Program-made: the position numbers and the translations under genes
Notes under the pieces: model-generated
What the model saw: only the letters and a program-made list of their open reading frames with translations
Database searches by the model: none
What the model was told of the DNA's origin: nothing
Part shown: positions 21,464-33,356 of the stretch, in pieces
Layout of the letters: every line of letters starts with the position of its first letter
Numbering within the stretch: the stretch's first letter is position 1
Assembly: GCA_905221605.1 (NCBI GenBank)
Contig: CAJNDS010002073.1
Location: 641,701-705,700 of the forward strand
Direction: 5' to 3'
DNA length: 64,000 bases
Source: Symbiodinium natans
Taxonomy: Eukaryota > Sar > Dinophyceae > Suessiales > Symbiodiniaceae

Positions 21464-21508
21464 GGCAGACTGGAATACGTCCAGTGCTGGCAGATAGATA
21501 CTGCGAAG
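21464..21508 (+). CDS. Candidate exon, unidentified protein
   Basis: CTCAG|G acceptor, 15 codons GRLEYVQCWQIDTAK, and GC donor at 21509. The splice context matches the verified genes. Family unknown. Confidence 0.4.
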
Positions 21509-21797
21509 GCTCGATGGCTTGTCATTCCACACCCTTAAACATCGGGTTTAGGGTTTAGGGTTTACGGTTGTGCTTTGCGTTCCGCCGAAACCCTCAACTT
21601 CTGAACTTAAGTCTCCTTTTGTCCATGGGAGGAGGGTGGGTTTAGGGTTTTGGGTGTAGGGGTCTAGGGCTTAGGGCCTAGGGCTTAGGGTCTGTAGGGC
21701 CTAAGGCTTAGGGGCCTAGGGCTTAGGGCCTAGGGCTAGAAGACGCACAGAGTCAGATCCCCACATGGCTGGTAAACCCTAAACTCTGTATTCGAAG

Positions 21798-21880
21798 TAG
21801 TTCTCTTAATTAGGGTCCCTTCTTGGGTCCTTCGTAGAATTGCGCCACGTCGGCCCCAAATAGGGACCCTAATGTACCCA
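21798..21880. mobile_element. F-element copy F2
   Basis: GTAGTTCTCTTAATTAGGG, then GGGTCCTTCGTAGAATTGCG and TAGGGACCCTAAT. Confidence 0.75.
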
Positions 21881-21904
21881 TACTCTAAGCACTAGACCAT
21901 AAGC

Positions 21905-21960
21905 TGCACGCGGGGTTGCAACGCTGGAGGGTGCTACGGCGCCTGCGAGATACTGCACTG
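21905..21960 (+). CDS. Candidate exon, unidentified protein
   Basis: Open frame LHAGLQRWRVLRRLRDTA; a second CAG|G acceptor lies near 21970. TTTAGGG repeats follow at 22003. Confidence 0.3.
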
Positions 21961-22610
21961 AGGCAACAGGCATCCACATCCCTTCCTTGCTGAAGTTCTT
22001 GGGGTTTAGGGTTTAGGGTTTAGGGTTTAGGGTCTAGGGTCTAGGGTTTAGGGTTTAGGGTTTGGGGTTTGGGGTTTCGGGCTTAGCATTTATTGTGAAT
22101 TAGGTACCTTTTCAATTAAGCCCTTGGTTCCCAACTCCTTTTTCCTTACGCCCTCAACCGAAACTGGTGCCCACTTCGCAGCCATGTTGCTTGAGCAGCG
22201 AGCGGTCGAATGACCCTAAACCCTAAAACCCTTATCAAAGATTCCTCTGAGACAAGCTGGTTTTGGCTTTTTAAGTTTAGGCTGGCACGCCTTAGGTTAG
22301 GCTTTGTAAACCCTAAACCCTCTGACCCGAAACCCTAAACCCTCTAAAGCTAAACGCTCTACCCGCAAGCCCTAAACCCTAAACCCTCTACCCTCTAACC
22401 CTAAACCCTAAACCCTAAACCCTATAAACCCTAAACCCTAAACCCTAAGCCCTAAACCCTAAACCACAAGCATGCGGCCATCTTGCACACAAGAGCCAGC
22501 TGAGCCACGGCTTGCCTTTTTAGGGTTTAGGGGTTTTGGGTCTAGGGTCCCGGGGTTTCGGGGTTTCGGGTTTCGGGTTTAGGGTTTAGGGTTAGGGTTT
22601 AGGGTTCAGC

Positions 22611-25600
22611 ATGAGCCTAAGCGCTGCCGGCGCCTCGGAGATAGCGCCTTGGCCCCCATTTTGCGGGGATTCAGATCTCTGACGCTACCATATGACCCCT
22701 ATAAGGGTTCGTGGAACCTAAACCCAATAAGACCCCAAACCCGAAATTCTTAAACCCTAAACCCTAAACCCTAAATCCTTCTGATCCCTTTCAGGGCATG
22801 TGGACTTGGAACCCGTTTAAGGGTTTTTTTGGGTCCCCGAGGTGACCGGCCTCTTCCTGGGCTCGGCGAAGGCGGGGTACTTTTTAGGGTTTAGGGTGAT
22901 CCTAATTTCCCGCGGCTGATCGTGCCATGTTTCTGGGCGGGGGGGGGTGGGGGGGGTGGGGGTAGAGAAAGGCGGGTGGGGCTGGGATAGTGAGACCCTT
23001 CAGCCCAATCCCCCCAACCCGCGAAGTCAATCTCAGCGCCATGTTCGCCGTTGTTGTTCCGCGTTTAGAGTGGACTTTGGGGGCTCTCAAGGCCGGAACC
23101 ACCAAAGGGGTTCTGAGCAGTTGGCCGTGTCAGCAACAGTCGCCGAGCTTTTTTTGAAGCCCCCCCTTGAGCAGCAAAGAACAAGGTCTTGACTTTTGCT
23201 GCTCTGTAAGCGCTACACCCTAGACCCGAGACCCTAAACTGTGAAGCAAACAGTCTTGCTGGTCTCGGACTCCCTGCACCCTAAACCCAAAAGACCCTGG
23301 ACCCTGGGCAGAAACATGCTTTTCCAGGCAGCCACCAACCGCAAAGCGCTGGAGACTTCCAAGATCACGCATGCGTTGGCCCAAGTTGAAGCACTCTCCT
23401 TGTGGGGACGCGGCGGCGGGAATTAAAACTCTGAGCTGATGTCACTAGCTGCGAACGACCGGTTTAGGGTTTATGGCTCTCAGGCCTTTACTGGTTTTCA
23501 CGGGGAGCTGGAGGAGTGAATGTAGGCATAGGAATCTTATCGCCTGATCTTCCATGTCCTATGGTCCTATGTAGAGTGTTTATTTGCACGTTTGTGTCAT
23601 ATAGGTTGTTGGCGTGCGCACGCGTAACATATATATGCATATGATGGAGTATGTATATACATACACATAGAAGAGGGGTGTTTGTTGGATACTAGCAACA
23701 AACGTACCTACCTCGTAAAGTTGGTATACTGGGTGGTCTTGTGGCCCCTTGGCACACGAAACCGTAAATGCCAAGCCGCTACACCCTCAAATCTAAACCC
23801 TAAACTCTAAACCCTAGACCGTAAATCCTAAACCCTAAACGGCGTCAAGCTGAGGTGCTTGTGGTTGATACAACCTCCTCGATTCTCTGGCCTCGAGATT
23901 TCACATACAAGAGGCCGGTTCTGACTAAGAGCCTAAACCCCAACCTTCAACCGCCTAAAGCCTCATGCAACCCTAAACCCTGAATCCCCGAACTTGGGAT
24001 GTTCCTCCTGAAACTAACAGTCCTTAATAGGGAATATAATTGGGGGATTACTATAATCCCGATTAAGGACTGTTAGTATAAGGGGAAACAACCCAACCCT
24101 GAACCTCAAAGCCTAGACCCTAAACCCACGTCAAGGATTGGGACACCAGGCAGTCAGCTTTGGATTGCAAGTCCTTCAAGAGCGGTATCATACCCCAATA
24201 CCCGTGAAGGTGACCTCTTGGGGCGACTGACCTCTGATCCGCAAGCTCGAATTCAAACCCGACAGCCCATGATCCAGAAAGCTACAACCGAGTCCTTTGC
24301 TAGCAGCGTTAGGTTCAACAAATGGTTGGAAAGGGCCCATCGCCATAACCCTCAACCGTACTCCAGGGGTCGGAATAAGTACACAAAATATTCCCGTATG
24401 ACCCCGTTGGAATGATACTATAACAACCCCCGACAAAACCTATTCGAATTATTCAGGCCCGTATATGAAACACTTCCACCCGTCTGCGGATAGGGTCAAG
24501 CTCGATGACAAGCCGGCCGCGGACCTGTTTCAGGCAAGCCGCTTTACTTGGAGGGAGGTTCAGGATATTTATTAACCCAATAATTACTGTACTTATGACC
24601 CAGTTATAGCCCTGTTAGGGCACTTAAGGGGCTTATAAGTGGGTTGTAAGTACAGCTATAGTTAATAAGCACCATGAACCTCCAAGTACAAACCTGAACC
24701 GCTAAACCCAAAACCCGGAAACACGAATCCTTTTAGAACCCCACCCAATTTGGGGTTCTAAAACCGCCCCCCCCCCCCCCCCCCCCTGAACCACCCCTTG
24801 GTAACGCTCTGGTGAAACCACTTCACAGATCCCCAACGCTTGGAGGGGCGAATCCCTATTCCACCTCTGCCCCCCAAACAGCATAGGATTTGGGAGTTGT
24901 TCTGCGCTTGGGTCTAGGACCCAGAGTAAGTGAGTAGGCCCTTAAGCCCTTTTGTAGGGGTGGGTTTCCCTTATCAGCCGCTTCAAACCACAAAGGGTAT
25001 ACGCTTTTATTCTTAAGTTAAAAAACCTAGCCCTAAACCCAAAAGCCTAAACCCTGATTATCCTAATTCGTCCTATGCTACTCCTGGATCTTCCTGTTTT
25101 GGGGGGATCGTTTGCTAAACGAGTGGGAGCTTGCACTTTTGCAGCGCGATTTAGGGTTTGGGGTCTGGGGTTTGGGGTTTGGGGTTTGGGGTTTAGCGTT
25201 TAGGGTTTGGGGTTGGGGGTTTGGGGTTTGGGGTTTGGCGTTTGGGTTTGGGGTTTGGTCAGGTGCTGCACCCGGCCATCAGCTTCATTGCAGAAGCCGC
25301 TTGGCCCATTTCAGTGCCCCCATCCTGTGGTAACTAAGTCGCAGCGCGGCCTCCCAGAGGACCCCAAACCGGGGTAGACCCTATATAAACGATGTCAGGA
25401 TGTCACCCATGCTTTAGGGAACCTCCTTACTTGAACTGTTGGTGCTGTGTGGGTCGGAGAGCCAGTACGATTAAGACGTCAAAGGGAAGGGAAGCGGCGG
25501 CACGCTTCAGAAACAAAAGATCCCCAGTGGCATCATGTTTTTGAGGCCTGAACACTGAGGCCCTGAACCCTAAACCCTAAACCCTAAGCCCCAATCTTTG

Positions 25601-28243
25601 GGACCCGAAACCCTGCACCCGAAACCCTTCTGCTTTCCCCAGGTCCTGGGCGGAGTCCTAGTGACACATCAGCTTGAAGTGGCCGAATGCCCGTTTAAAC
25701 CTTTCTCTCCGCACTCTAGGGCCTTGAGGCTGCAAAGAACAACAACAACCACAACGGCAAACCCTTTCAGGATTAGGGTATATGGCTCTGCCTGCGCTTA
25801 GCAGTACTTCGCAGGTAAAAACCCCATAAAGCTATAGGCAAATGGAGTCCTACATAGGGCCTGAGGAGCCCCAAGCCCTGAACCCCCCTACACAGTGGTG
25901 CCAACAGCATGCAGAAGCCATCAAATAAGGCCTATTTGCTGGAGGAGCTGATAACTCCTTAACAGACTGTTCCTTTAACATCGTGTTGTCGAACTGTTTA
26001 CTAAGTAGACAAGGATGGACAAACTGAACCCAAGAAATTAGGGTCACATAGTTGGTGGTTCGTTTTCTCCGAGGTCTACCTTCTAGGTCTGCCTTCTTTA
26101 GTCTTGCGAGCATCAAGGCCCCTGAGCCCCACCCCCTAGATTGTAGATCCTACCTGAAGGCTCTAATGTAGTTCCTTTTTGGTTTAGTTATAGGGGATTC
26201 TAGTATACTACCCCAAAAAGGTACTACATAGGAGCCTTTGGGTAAACCTTATCCACCCAACGGCCCTTGCCTGAGGCTCAATTGCGGCGCGAGGCGGCGC
26301 TGGTGCACTGCACCCGAGGAGACGAAGTGGCCGAGCTGTATCCACAGATCGAGTAGAATTTTTTCAAAAAGCTGGACCCCCCCCCCCCCTCGCCCTAGCA
26401 AATTGGGGTTTGAAGGGTTCGGTTCAGGGTTTCAAGGGATTTGGGAGCGCCCGGTAAAACAGCCCTAAACCCCTAAACCCTAAACCCTAAAAGTGCGCGC
26501 AGTTGCTCTCCGCAGGAGTCTCTCGCAGCGCCAGCGTGGTCATCGCGTACTTGATGCTCAGCAAAGGCCGCGGAACCGGTGTTGGCCCTAATCCTAACCC
26601 TTGGGGTTCAGGGTTTAGGGTTTAGGGTTTAGGGTTTAGGGTTTAGGGACTATAAGCACCGTGAAGGTACAGGAGCGTAAACCCTAGCGGTGTTCATGCT
26701 TCCCAAGGAAGATATTTGAAGCCTCTCCCAACAAATACTTCAAGCTTCCAAAAGGCACAGCCGTTCACCGAAGAACTTGGGCAACACCATCGGTGCCATA
26801 CGGGTAGCTCTCTACATTAGGGCCCCTTTTTGCACGGCACCTTATAAACAAGGACCGGGGGCACCCGAGTTCCACACTACCCCATGTTTACCGCAGCCTT
26901 AGCTCCCTATCTACCCTTACCAGACACCCCTCCCCCACCCCCTACGACTTACCCTCCACCCCCAAAACCCCTCTACCCCCGACCCCCGACCCCCCACACC
27001 GCCAAACACTAAGCGAAGAGCCTCACTCCGCGTCGCATCTTTTGCAAGCCCAACTCTGTGGGTTCAATATATTGCATCCCAGAACCCCCATGATGAAGGA
27101 GGGTTTAGGGTTAGGGCTTAGGGTTGAGGGTTGAGGGTTTAGGGTTGAGGGTTGAGGGTTAGGGTTCAGGGTTCAGGGTTCAGGGTTCAGGGTTCAGGGT
27201 TCAGGGTTCAGGGTTCAGGGTTCAGGGTTCAGGGTTCAGGGTTCAGTGACAGTGTTCAGGGAGTCTCTAGGTCATGGGCACCCGCACATGCCAGCCCATG
27301 CGAGAAATCCTCGCGACAATCGCCCTTCGCCGTCGGTACTGACAGGGGAGTTTGGGATCATCGGCTCTGGGACTCAGAGAGACCCTAAACCCTTTGTGTT
27401 TTCGGGGGGTCAAGAAGCAAACCTGACCCAACTGAGCTGTTGAGACATCAAAGGGGGGGCGCGGCCCATCGGCGATGGAGAACCACCGTAGAGCAATCGG
27501 AGCTTCCTCGCTCATGTGGGGGGAAGGTGATCACAATCATGGTCTTTCTATCATCTAGTTTTTTGGTCGCAGTTCAACTCACCCGCCCGCCGCCCCCCCC
27601 CCCCCCCCCCCCCCAACGTTGGATTCTCCACCCTCAACCTTCGACCCTAAACCCTGAACCCTAAACCCTAAACCCTAAACCCTAAACCCTAAACCCTAAA
27701 CCCTAAACCCTAAACCCTAAACCCTAAACCCTAAACCCTAAACCCTAAACCCTAAACCCTAAACCCTAAACCCTAAACCCTAAACCCTAAACCCAAGCTC
27801 GGGAGAGGCCTCTCTTACAAAGCTGCGCGAGGGCAAGTGGAGGCAAAGCGGGCTGCGCCCCGGCTTCAACCTTTGAACGTCCGGCTTCCCTTCAGAGGTC
27901 ACTTGTGTTTAGGGTTGAGGGTTTACGTTTCAGGGAGCCCTCGTTAGGGCGCATAACTTAGTCCCCATATCTGGGGATTACACAAGCCCTAAACCCTAAA
28001 CCCTAAACCCTAAACCCTAAACCCTAAACCCTAAACCCCAAAACCCTAAACCCTAAACCCTAAACCCTAAACCCTAAACCCTAAACCCTAAACCCTAAAC
28101 CCTAAACCCTCACTCTATATCCTTAAGTGCCCTAAAGCAGCCCCCAAAAGGCGATCAAGCCCAACTTGGGCTTCGAAGTGCAGCTCCTCCATTTTGAGTC
28201 CCTCTTGGCGTCCGCACCCCGAGGATGGGTTTTGGGGTTCTAG
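22611..28243 (+). CDS. Dual-specificity protein phosphatase (DUSP), multi-exon
   Basis: Firm exons: 22842-22871, 23328-23378, 23855-23913, 24494-24533, 25263-25295, 26276-26318, 26516-26566, 27808-27851 and 28151 to about 28224 (open to TAG at 28241). They join in frame to a compact DUSP domain: VTGLFLGSAK strand, ITHAL, DDKPAADLF (Asp loop with the likely general acid), VLHPAISFIAEA helix, catalytic P-loop HCTRGVSRSASVVIAYLM (Cys, Arg and Ser all present), and the C-terminal AIKPNLGFEVQLLHFE motif typical of the family. The enzyme should dephosphorylate phosphotyrosine or phosphoserine/threonine. Donors are GC in seven cases and GA once; all acceptors are AG|G. The GA-AG intron splits the catalytic loop after Arg of HCTR. 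A possible first exon starts at ATG 22611 (MSLSAAGASE), but its donor is unclear. The C-terminus is uncertain because the TAG lies at the edge of a telomeric tract and a GA donor near 28225 is possible. Size without the first exon is about 147 aa, normal for an atypical DUSP. Confidence 0.8.
23994..24095. mobile_element. B-element copy B1
   Basis: ACTAACAGTCCTTAATAGGG and its complement TTAAGGACTGTTAGTATAAG form the arms; flanks read TTGGGATGTT and AACAACCCAA. Confidence 0.85.
24545..24688. mobile_element. A-element copy A4, in DUSP intron
   Basis: Uninterrupted reference copy beginning 11 bp after the donor at 24534. Confidence 0.87.
24911..25022. mobile_element. C-element copy C2, in DUSP intron
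   Basis: TCTAGGACCCAGAGTAAG left end, then GAGTAGGCCCTT and GGGTTTCCCTTAT as in C1. Confidence 0.8.
26166..26248. mobile_element. Short palindromic element in DUSP intron
   Basis: AATGTAGTTCCTTTTTGG and CCAAAAAGGTACTACATAGG form the arms, directly upstream of the exon carrying the catalytic HC. Confidence 0.7.
26809..26882. mobile_element. F-element fragment F3, in DUSP intron
   Basis: GGGTAGCTCTCTACATTAGG and GCACGGCACCTTATAAAC; right arm degraded. Confidence 0.7.
27097..27245 (+). repeat. GGGTTGA / GGGTTCA array in DUSP intron
   Basis: A block of about 12 consecutive TTCAGGG units (27163-27245), a locally amplified variant of TTTAGGG. Confidence 0.95.
27648..27795 (-). repeat. CCCTAAA tract in DUSP intron
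   Basis: About 20 units ending about 12 bp before the acceptor of the exon at 27808. Confidence 0.95.
27985..28110 (-). repeat. CCCTAAA tract in DUSP intron
   Basis: About 17 units between the exons at 27808 and 28151. Confidence 0.95.
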
Positions 28244-28560
28244 GGTTTTAGGGTTTAGGGTTTAGGGTTTAGGGTTTAGGGTTTAGGGTTTAGGGTTTTA
28301 GGGTTTAGGGTTTTAGGGTTTAGGGTTTTAGGGTTTTAGGGTTTTCGGGTTTTAGGGTTTAGGGTTTTAGGGTTTAGGGTTTAGGGTTTAAGGTTTTGGG
28401 GTTTTAGGGTTTTAGGGTTTTAGGGTTTTAGGGTTTTAGGGTTTTAGGGTTTTAGGGTTTTAGGGTTTTAGGGTTTGGGGTTTAGGGTTTCGGGTTTAGG
28501 TGTTCGGCTTTCGGGCTTTTACAGTTTAGGGTTTAGGGTTTAGTTTTCAGGGTTTGGGGC
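28225..28560 (+). repeat. TTTTAGGG octamer array
   Basis: Mixed TTTAGGG and TTTTAGGG. A homogeneous run of about 10 octamers lies at 28393-28475. Confidence 0.95.
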
Positions 28561-29297
28561 TTAGGACCGTTTATATGGTGTAGGTTTCAGGGCTTGTTCG
28601 GGACGCAGACCCTTGTTTATGCCTAGCTTACACTTGGGTCTTGATAGGGAATGAGGCACCCCAAAAGGACCTACTTAGAAACTTTTTTGGCTTAGTAAAT
28701 AGGGTTAGTAGGGTTAGTAGGGTTAGTAGGGTTAGTAGGGTTAGTAGGGTTTAGGGTTTAGGGTTTAGGGTTTAGGTTTAGGGTTTTGGGTTTTGGGTTA
28801 TCTGAGTGCGTACGTATGCCGAGAGGACACCTGGGCGAAAAGCTCAAATGGCTTCGAGGGGTCCAACCAGGCATGTGGCATGCAGCTGGCTGGTTGCCGT
28901 TTCATTTGTCGTGTCTGTAGGGCTCAGGGTTCTACAGAGTTCGTCGGGCTTGCTTAGCTTTTGTTTTGTCGGGTGTGTTTGGCGTTTCGCGTGGCTTGCT
29001 TAGGATATTGGTGGGCTTGTGTTTTGTTGCAGTTGGGGTTTAGGTGCAGGGTTCGTCGGTGAGCCACATGTCAATGTCAATGCCAATGTCGATCTGCGGA
29101 CCAAACGGCTGCATCGTGTCAGGCTTGGACATCGCCAAAGCCATGAAAGGGCCGGCGACTTGATCCAAAGATTGTCGTGGCCCCCCCTAAACCTGAAACC
29201 CTAAACCCTCAACCCTCAACCCTCAAAACCCCCCCCCCTATCCTATTCCATTCTGAGAGCCCTACAGGCCCTGAGCCCTGAGCTCGCAACCTTAAGT

Positions 29298-29526
29298 CAT
29301 CATGGGTTCCCCTACTACCCCCCACTATACTACCCCCCCCTAGGTTCCCCCCTTAAATAACCTTAATTAGGCCCCTTAAATAGCCTTAATTAGGCTTAAT
29401 TATCCCTACACCCTAAACCCTCAACCCTATACCCTATACCCTAAACCCTAAACCCTAAACCCAAAACCCTAAACCTTTCTACTATGGGGGGGGGAACCTA
29501 GGGGGGGTAGTAGGGGACCCCATGAA
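29298..29526. mobile_element. L-element: long terminal palindrome with CCCTAAA core
   Basis: Left arm ATCATGGGTTCCCCTACTAC and CCCCCCCTAGGTTCC; right arm GGAACCTAGGGGGGGTAGTA then GGGGACCCCATGA. Degenerate CCCTAAA fills 29403-29475. Confidence 0.8.
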
Positions 29527-29849
29527 GTCAGCATGGTCATGGCTAGGAGGCTCAGAGGTGCCCCCTTTTAAGGCCTGTGGGGCTTCTGTGCCCCTTTGTT
29601 TGAAACGTTACTGCTCTGACTTTCTAGAAACCCTAAACCCTAAACCCTAAACCCTAAACCCTAAACCCTAGACCCTAGACCCTAGACCCTAAACCCTAAA
29701 CCCTAAACCTTGCTACTAACATTCCCAAAATGTCGACCCTGCACTCATTTTTTGTAATGGGTCCTGCCCAGATAGTGAAGATCCGAGGTGAAATCGCGCC
29801 TGCTTGAAATCCGGCGCTTGCTTGAGGCTTGGCCCACAGCAAGGTTGAT

Positions 29850-30270
29850 CCCTAGACCCTAAACCCTATAAACCCGAAAAAACCCTATAAACCCTATAAA
29901 CCCTATAAACCCTCTAAACCCTATAAACCCTATAAACCCTATAAACCCTATTGCCTATAAACCCTAAACCCTAAACCCTAAATCCTAAACCCTAAACCCT
30001 AAATCCCAAACCCTAAACCCTAAACCCTGTGCTGAGCCCGAAGTCCAGAGCACCACGGGAGGCGGGCTCACCCGAGTCCGATGCCGAGCAGACAGCGCAC
30101 TGGAAGGAGGGGCCCATAGCTGCCCTAAACCCTGAACCCTGAACCCTGAACCCTGAACCCTGAACCCTGAACCCTAAACCCTAAACCCTAAACCTAAACC
30201 CTAAACCCTAAACCCTAAACCCTAAACCCTAAACCCTAAACCCTAAACCCTAACCCTAAACCCTAAACCC
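29850..30270 (-). repeat. CCCTATAAA, CCCTAAA and CCCTGAA arrays
   Basis: 9-bp CCCTATAAA units (29878-29950), then CCCTAAA, then after a candidate exon six CCCTGAA units and CCCTAAA. Confidence 0.93.
30052..30120 (+). CDS. Candidate exon, unidentified protein
   Basis: Open frame KSRAPREAGSPESDAEQT then AHWKEGPIAA, non-repetitive between two CCCTAAA tracts. Function unknown. Confidence 0.25.
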
Positions 30271-30791
30271 TATAACCCCGAAAAGCCGCTAAAATCCCTC
30301 AAAGCCCTACACTCCGCTAGAGCCCCTAAACCCTCTAAACCTCCGGATGCCCAGTATGTCTAGGGTAGTATGTTTAGGGTTTAGGGTTTAGGGTTTAGGG
30401 TTTAGGGTTTAGGGTTTAGGGTTTAGGGTTTAGGGTTTAGGGTTTAGGGTCTAGGGATTGGCATGTCAAGGGGGCACCCTGTGTTTGTTCTAGGCTACTG
30501 GGCAACCGAGGGGCCGGCTTCCTCCGGAACCCAACCTACACAAAGGCCTAACCCCTGTTGAGGGTTTTGGGACTATAGGGTTTGAGAGGGCTTAGGGTTT
30601 AGGGTTTAGGGTTTAGGGTTTAGGGTTTGAGGCATACTCATGCTACTAAAGAGGCGTGGGCACATATGACACGCCTCATTGCTTCTTATCATCCAGTATA
30701 GAGTATATACCCTGATCCCTAAACCCTAAAGCCTATATACCATACAAGAGAGAGCATCCCAGCATTCCCCTCCACTTCCCAAGAGCCCTGG

Positions 30792-30868
30792 GCAGAGGAG
30801 CTGGGAAGCTTCTTCGCCGACTTGGCCTGGTATGGTGTGGAGCTTGAGGCTGTCCGGGGTAGGTAGTT
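30792..30868 (+). CDS. Candidate exon, unidentified protein
   Basis: Frame PWAEELGSFFADLAWYGV continuing ELEAVRG, followed directly by TTTAGGG. Strong coding composition; no family recognised. Confidence 0.35.
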
Positions 30869-31130
30869 TAGGGTTTAGGGTTTAGGGTTTCGGGTTTCGG
30901 GTTTAGGGTTTAGGGTTTAGGGCTTCGGGTTTGGGGTTTGGGGTTTAGGGTTTAGGGTTTAGGGTCGAAGGGTTTGGGGGTCCAGGGGCCTTGCTGTGAC
31001 ACAGCACAGGAGCTGCCCAGGCTTGCCAAGTAGCTCGGGTCTATCTGTTCTATTAGGTCGCTTTAAGGGGGAGCTGTTTGTTCTCCACTTCGGATGTTTC
31101 GTCTTCCTTTAGTTCAGCACACGTCTGGAA

Positions 31131-31279
31131 GCTTCTGTTTCATCTCCTCGTGCGCATGGGGAAGTCAGGTTGCTTGGGCTGATTCAGGGGACCAGGGATC
31201 GGGCTTTAGAGAGCCCCTGAGCCCAATAGAACCTAAGCAACCTGACTTCCCGAGCACACGAGGAGATGAAACAGAAGCC
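31131..31279. repeat. Fold-back with arms of about 46 bp
   Basis: GCTTCTGTTTCATCTCCTCG at 31131 and CGAGGAGATGAAACAGAAGC ending at 31278. The arms continue through GAAGTCAGGTTGCTT / AAGCAACCTGACTTC; loop of about 55 bp. Confidence 0.9.
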
Positions 31280-31515
31280 CCAAAAACCCAACTCCTCCAC
31301 AAGAATCAAAAACCCTAAACCCCCGCTCCCCCCCCCCCCCCCCCCCCAAACCCCAAAACCAACCCCCCAAAAGAAGCTACAAGCCCAAAACCCTAAACCC
31401 TAGACCTAGAACCCTAGACCCTAACGCTAAACCCTAAGCCCTAAGACCCAAAACCCCCCCCCCCCCCCAAAAAAAAAAAAAAAAGACAAGCCTTAAGAAG
31501 GCTCTTGGGCTCCTC

Positions 31516-31582
31516 GAAGATGCCCGGACCTCGCCACCGACTCCCGCGCGCGCCTGGCGCTGGGCGCGCTGGTCAAGGCCGA
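31516..31582 (+). CDS. Candidate exon, unidentified protein
   Basis: Frame CPDLATDSRARLALGALV then KAE, running into a poly-G tract at 31582. C-rich repeats lie upstream and G-rich repeats downstream. Confidence 0.27.
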
Positions 31583-31862
31583 GGGGGGGGGGGGGGGGGG
31601 GGAAGGTTTAAGGTTTGGGGTTTAGGGTTTTAGGGTTTAGGGTTTAGGCAGGGTTTAGGGTTTGGGGTTCATTTAGGGTTTAGGGTTCAGGGTTCAGGGT
31701 TTAGGGTTTAGGGTTTAGGGTTTAGGGTTTAGGGGACTGCTCCTGAGTGTTGGCGACTCAAGCCATGTCAATGCAGCCACCACCTTGAATATCATTGTTA
31801 GTAGTGCAGCACAGAACCTTTCAACACCTAGCACAGTAGCAGCTACTCCTAAACCTAAACCC

Positions 31863-31995
31863 TGCTTGGAGGTTCAGGGTACACATTAACCCAATAGTAA
31901 CTGCACTTATAACCCAAGTATAACCATATTAGGGCACCGAAGGCGCTTATAAGCACACTTCTACTTGGTTGATAAGTACCCTGAACCTCCAAGTA
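31863..31995. mobile_element. A-element copy A5
   Basis: Uninterrupted, about 133 bp; directly precedes candidate exon 32012. Confidence 0.87.
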
Positions 31996-32011
31996 ACCCA
32001 CCCTCGAGTCG

Positions 32012-32080
32012 GTGTAGCAGAGGACGTCGCCGAGGCTCCAGCGCCTGAGCCCGCGAAAAGTGCCCGCCTCAGTTGCCTTC
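32012..32080 (+). CDS. Candidate exon, unidentified protein
   Basis: Frame EDVAEAPAPEPAKSARLS between A-element A5 and a TTTAGGG tract. The composition is Pro/Ala-rich, as in linkers. Confidence 0.28.
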
Positions 32081-32271
32081 GGGCTCTTACTTAAGGGTTT
32101 AGGGTTGAGGGTTTAGGGTTTAGGGTTCAGGGTTTAGAGTTTAGGGTTTAGGGGTATAGTTTAGTGTTTGGGGTTCAGCATGTAGGGTTCAAATCCTGCT
32201 TACATCTTCATGGGAAGTCTCATGCCAGACTTAAATCCTAAACCCCAAGCCCTAGCCCCTAAAGCCTAAAC

Positions 32272-32500
32272 CCTAAATACCCTATATACTATATACCCTA
32301 GATACCCTATATACCCTAACCCTATACACCCTATACACCCTATACACCCTATACACCCTATATACCCTATATACCCTATATACCCTATATACCCTATATA
32401 CCCTATATACCCTATATACCCTATATACCCCGTATACCCTATATACCCTATATACCCTAGATACCCTATATACCCTGTATACCCTGTATACCCTAAACCC
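32272..32500 (-). repeat. CCCTATATA nonamer array
   Basis: About 23 units of the 9-mer TACCCTATA. Its minus-strand translation (IGY repeats) is a spurious ORF. Confidence 0.95.
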
Positions 32501-33356
32501 CGAAGCCCCGAAGACTTCATCTTGGGCGTGAAAGGGGTTTCGGGTTCAAGCTTCAGACTCCTCCAGGAGCCGCTACCCCCCCGAGAGTGTTCTCAAGTGA
32601 GGTTTAGGGTTTAGGGTTGAGGGTTGAGGGTTTAGGGATTAGGGTTTAGGGTTTAGGGTTGAGGGTTTAGGGTTCAGGGTTTAGGGGGTTCAAGGGGGGT
32701 ATGCAACCTGAGGTTCCCTAATACTCCCCACTCCCTAAGGCTCCCTGAGTATGAGTATTTCAGGTGACCTTCAGAATCTCGCAAGAGTAACCCAGGACTC
32801 CAGACTCCTGTATCAATTCCTCTGCGTTGCACGTTGAACGTTTGGGCATATTTTGGGCGTTGGAGGGTTTAAGGTCGACAGGGTTTAGGGGTGAGGGTTT
32901 AGCGGTTGGGGCCAGTTTAGGATTTAGGGTTTAGGGTTTTGGGAGTGCTGTCGACAGGGTTTAGGGTTGAGGGATCAGGGCTTCGGGCGAACAATGTCTC
33001 TGTGGGGCTCCTTGGGGAGCCGAATCCATGCTTCCATTAAACCCTCAACCCTAAACCCTGAACCCTAAAACCAAAACCCTAAACCCCCGAATGGCACCCC
33101 TAAATGTTTGGAAGACCCCTAGAACATTCCTTAGAGTTCAGGGCTGAACCCGAGGGCTAACTGGCATTTTAGGGTTTTGGGGTTTTAGGGTTTCAGGGCT
33201 TTGCGGTTGAGGGTTTTAGGATTTTGGGGGTTTCAGGGCTTTCTCGGGTTTGGGATGTTGGGTTTTTTGTTTCGGGTTTTGCGGGTTTTCGGGCTTGTAG
33301 GGCTTCCGGTGTTTAGGGCTTTCGGGTGTTTAGGGATTTGGGTTTGGGGTTTAGGG

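Noticed and set aside
27163-27245. CRISPR-like array
   Set aside because: Direct 7-bp tandem repeats with no spacers; a eukaryotic telomere-variant array.
32266-32520. Minus-strand IGY-repeat ORF
   Set aside because: Translation of the CCCTATATA nonamer array.
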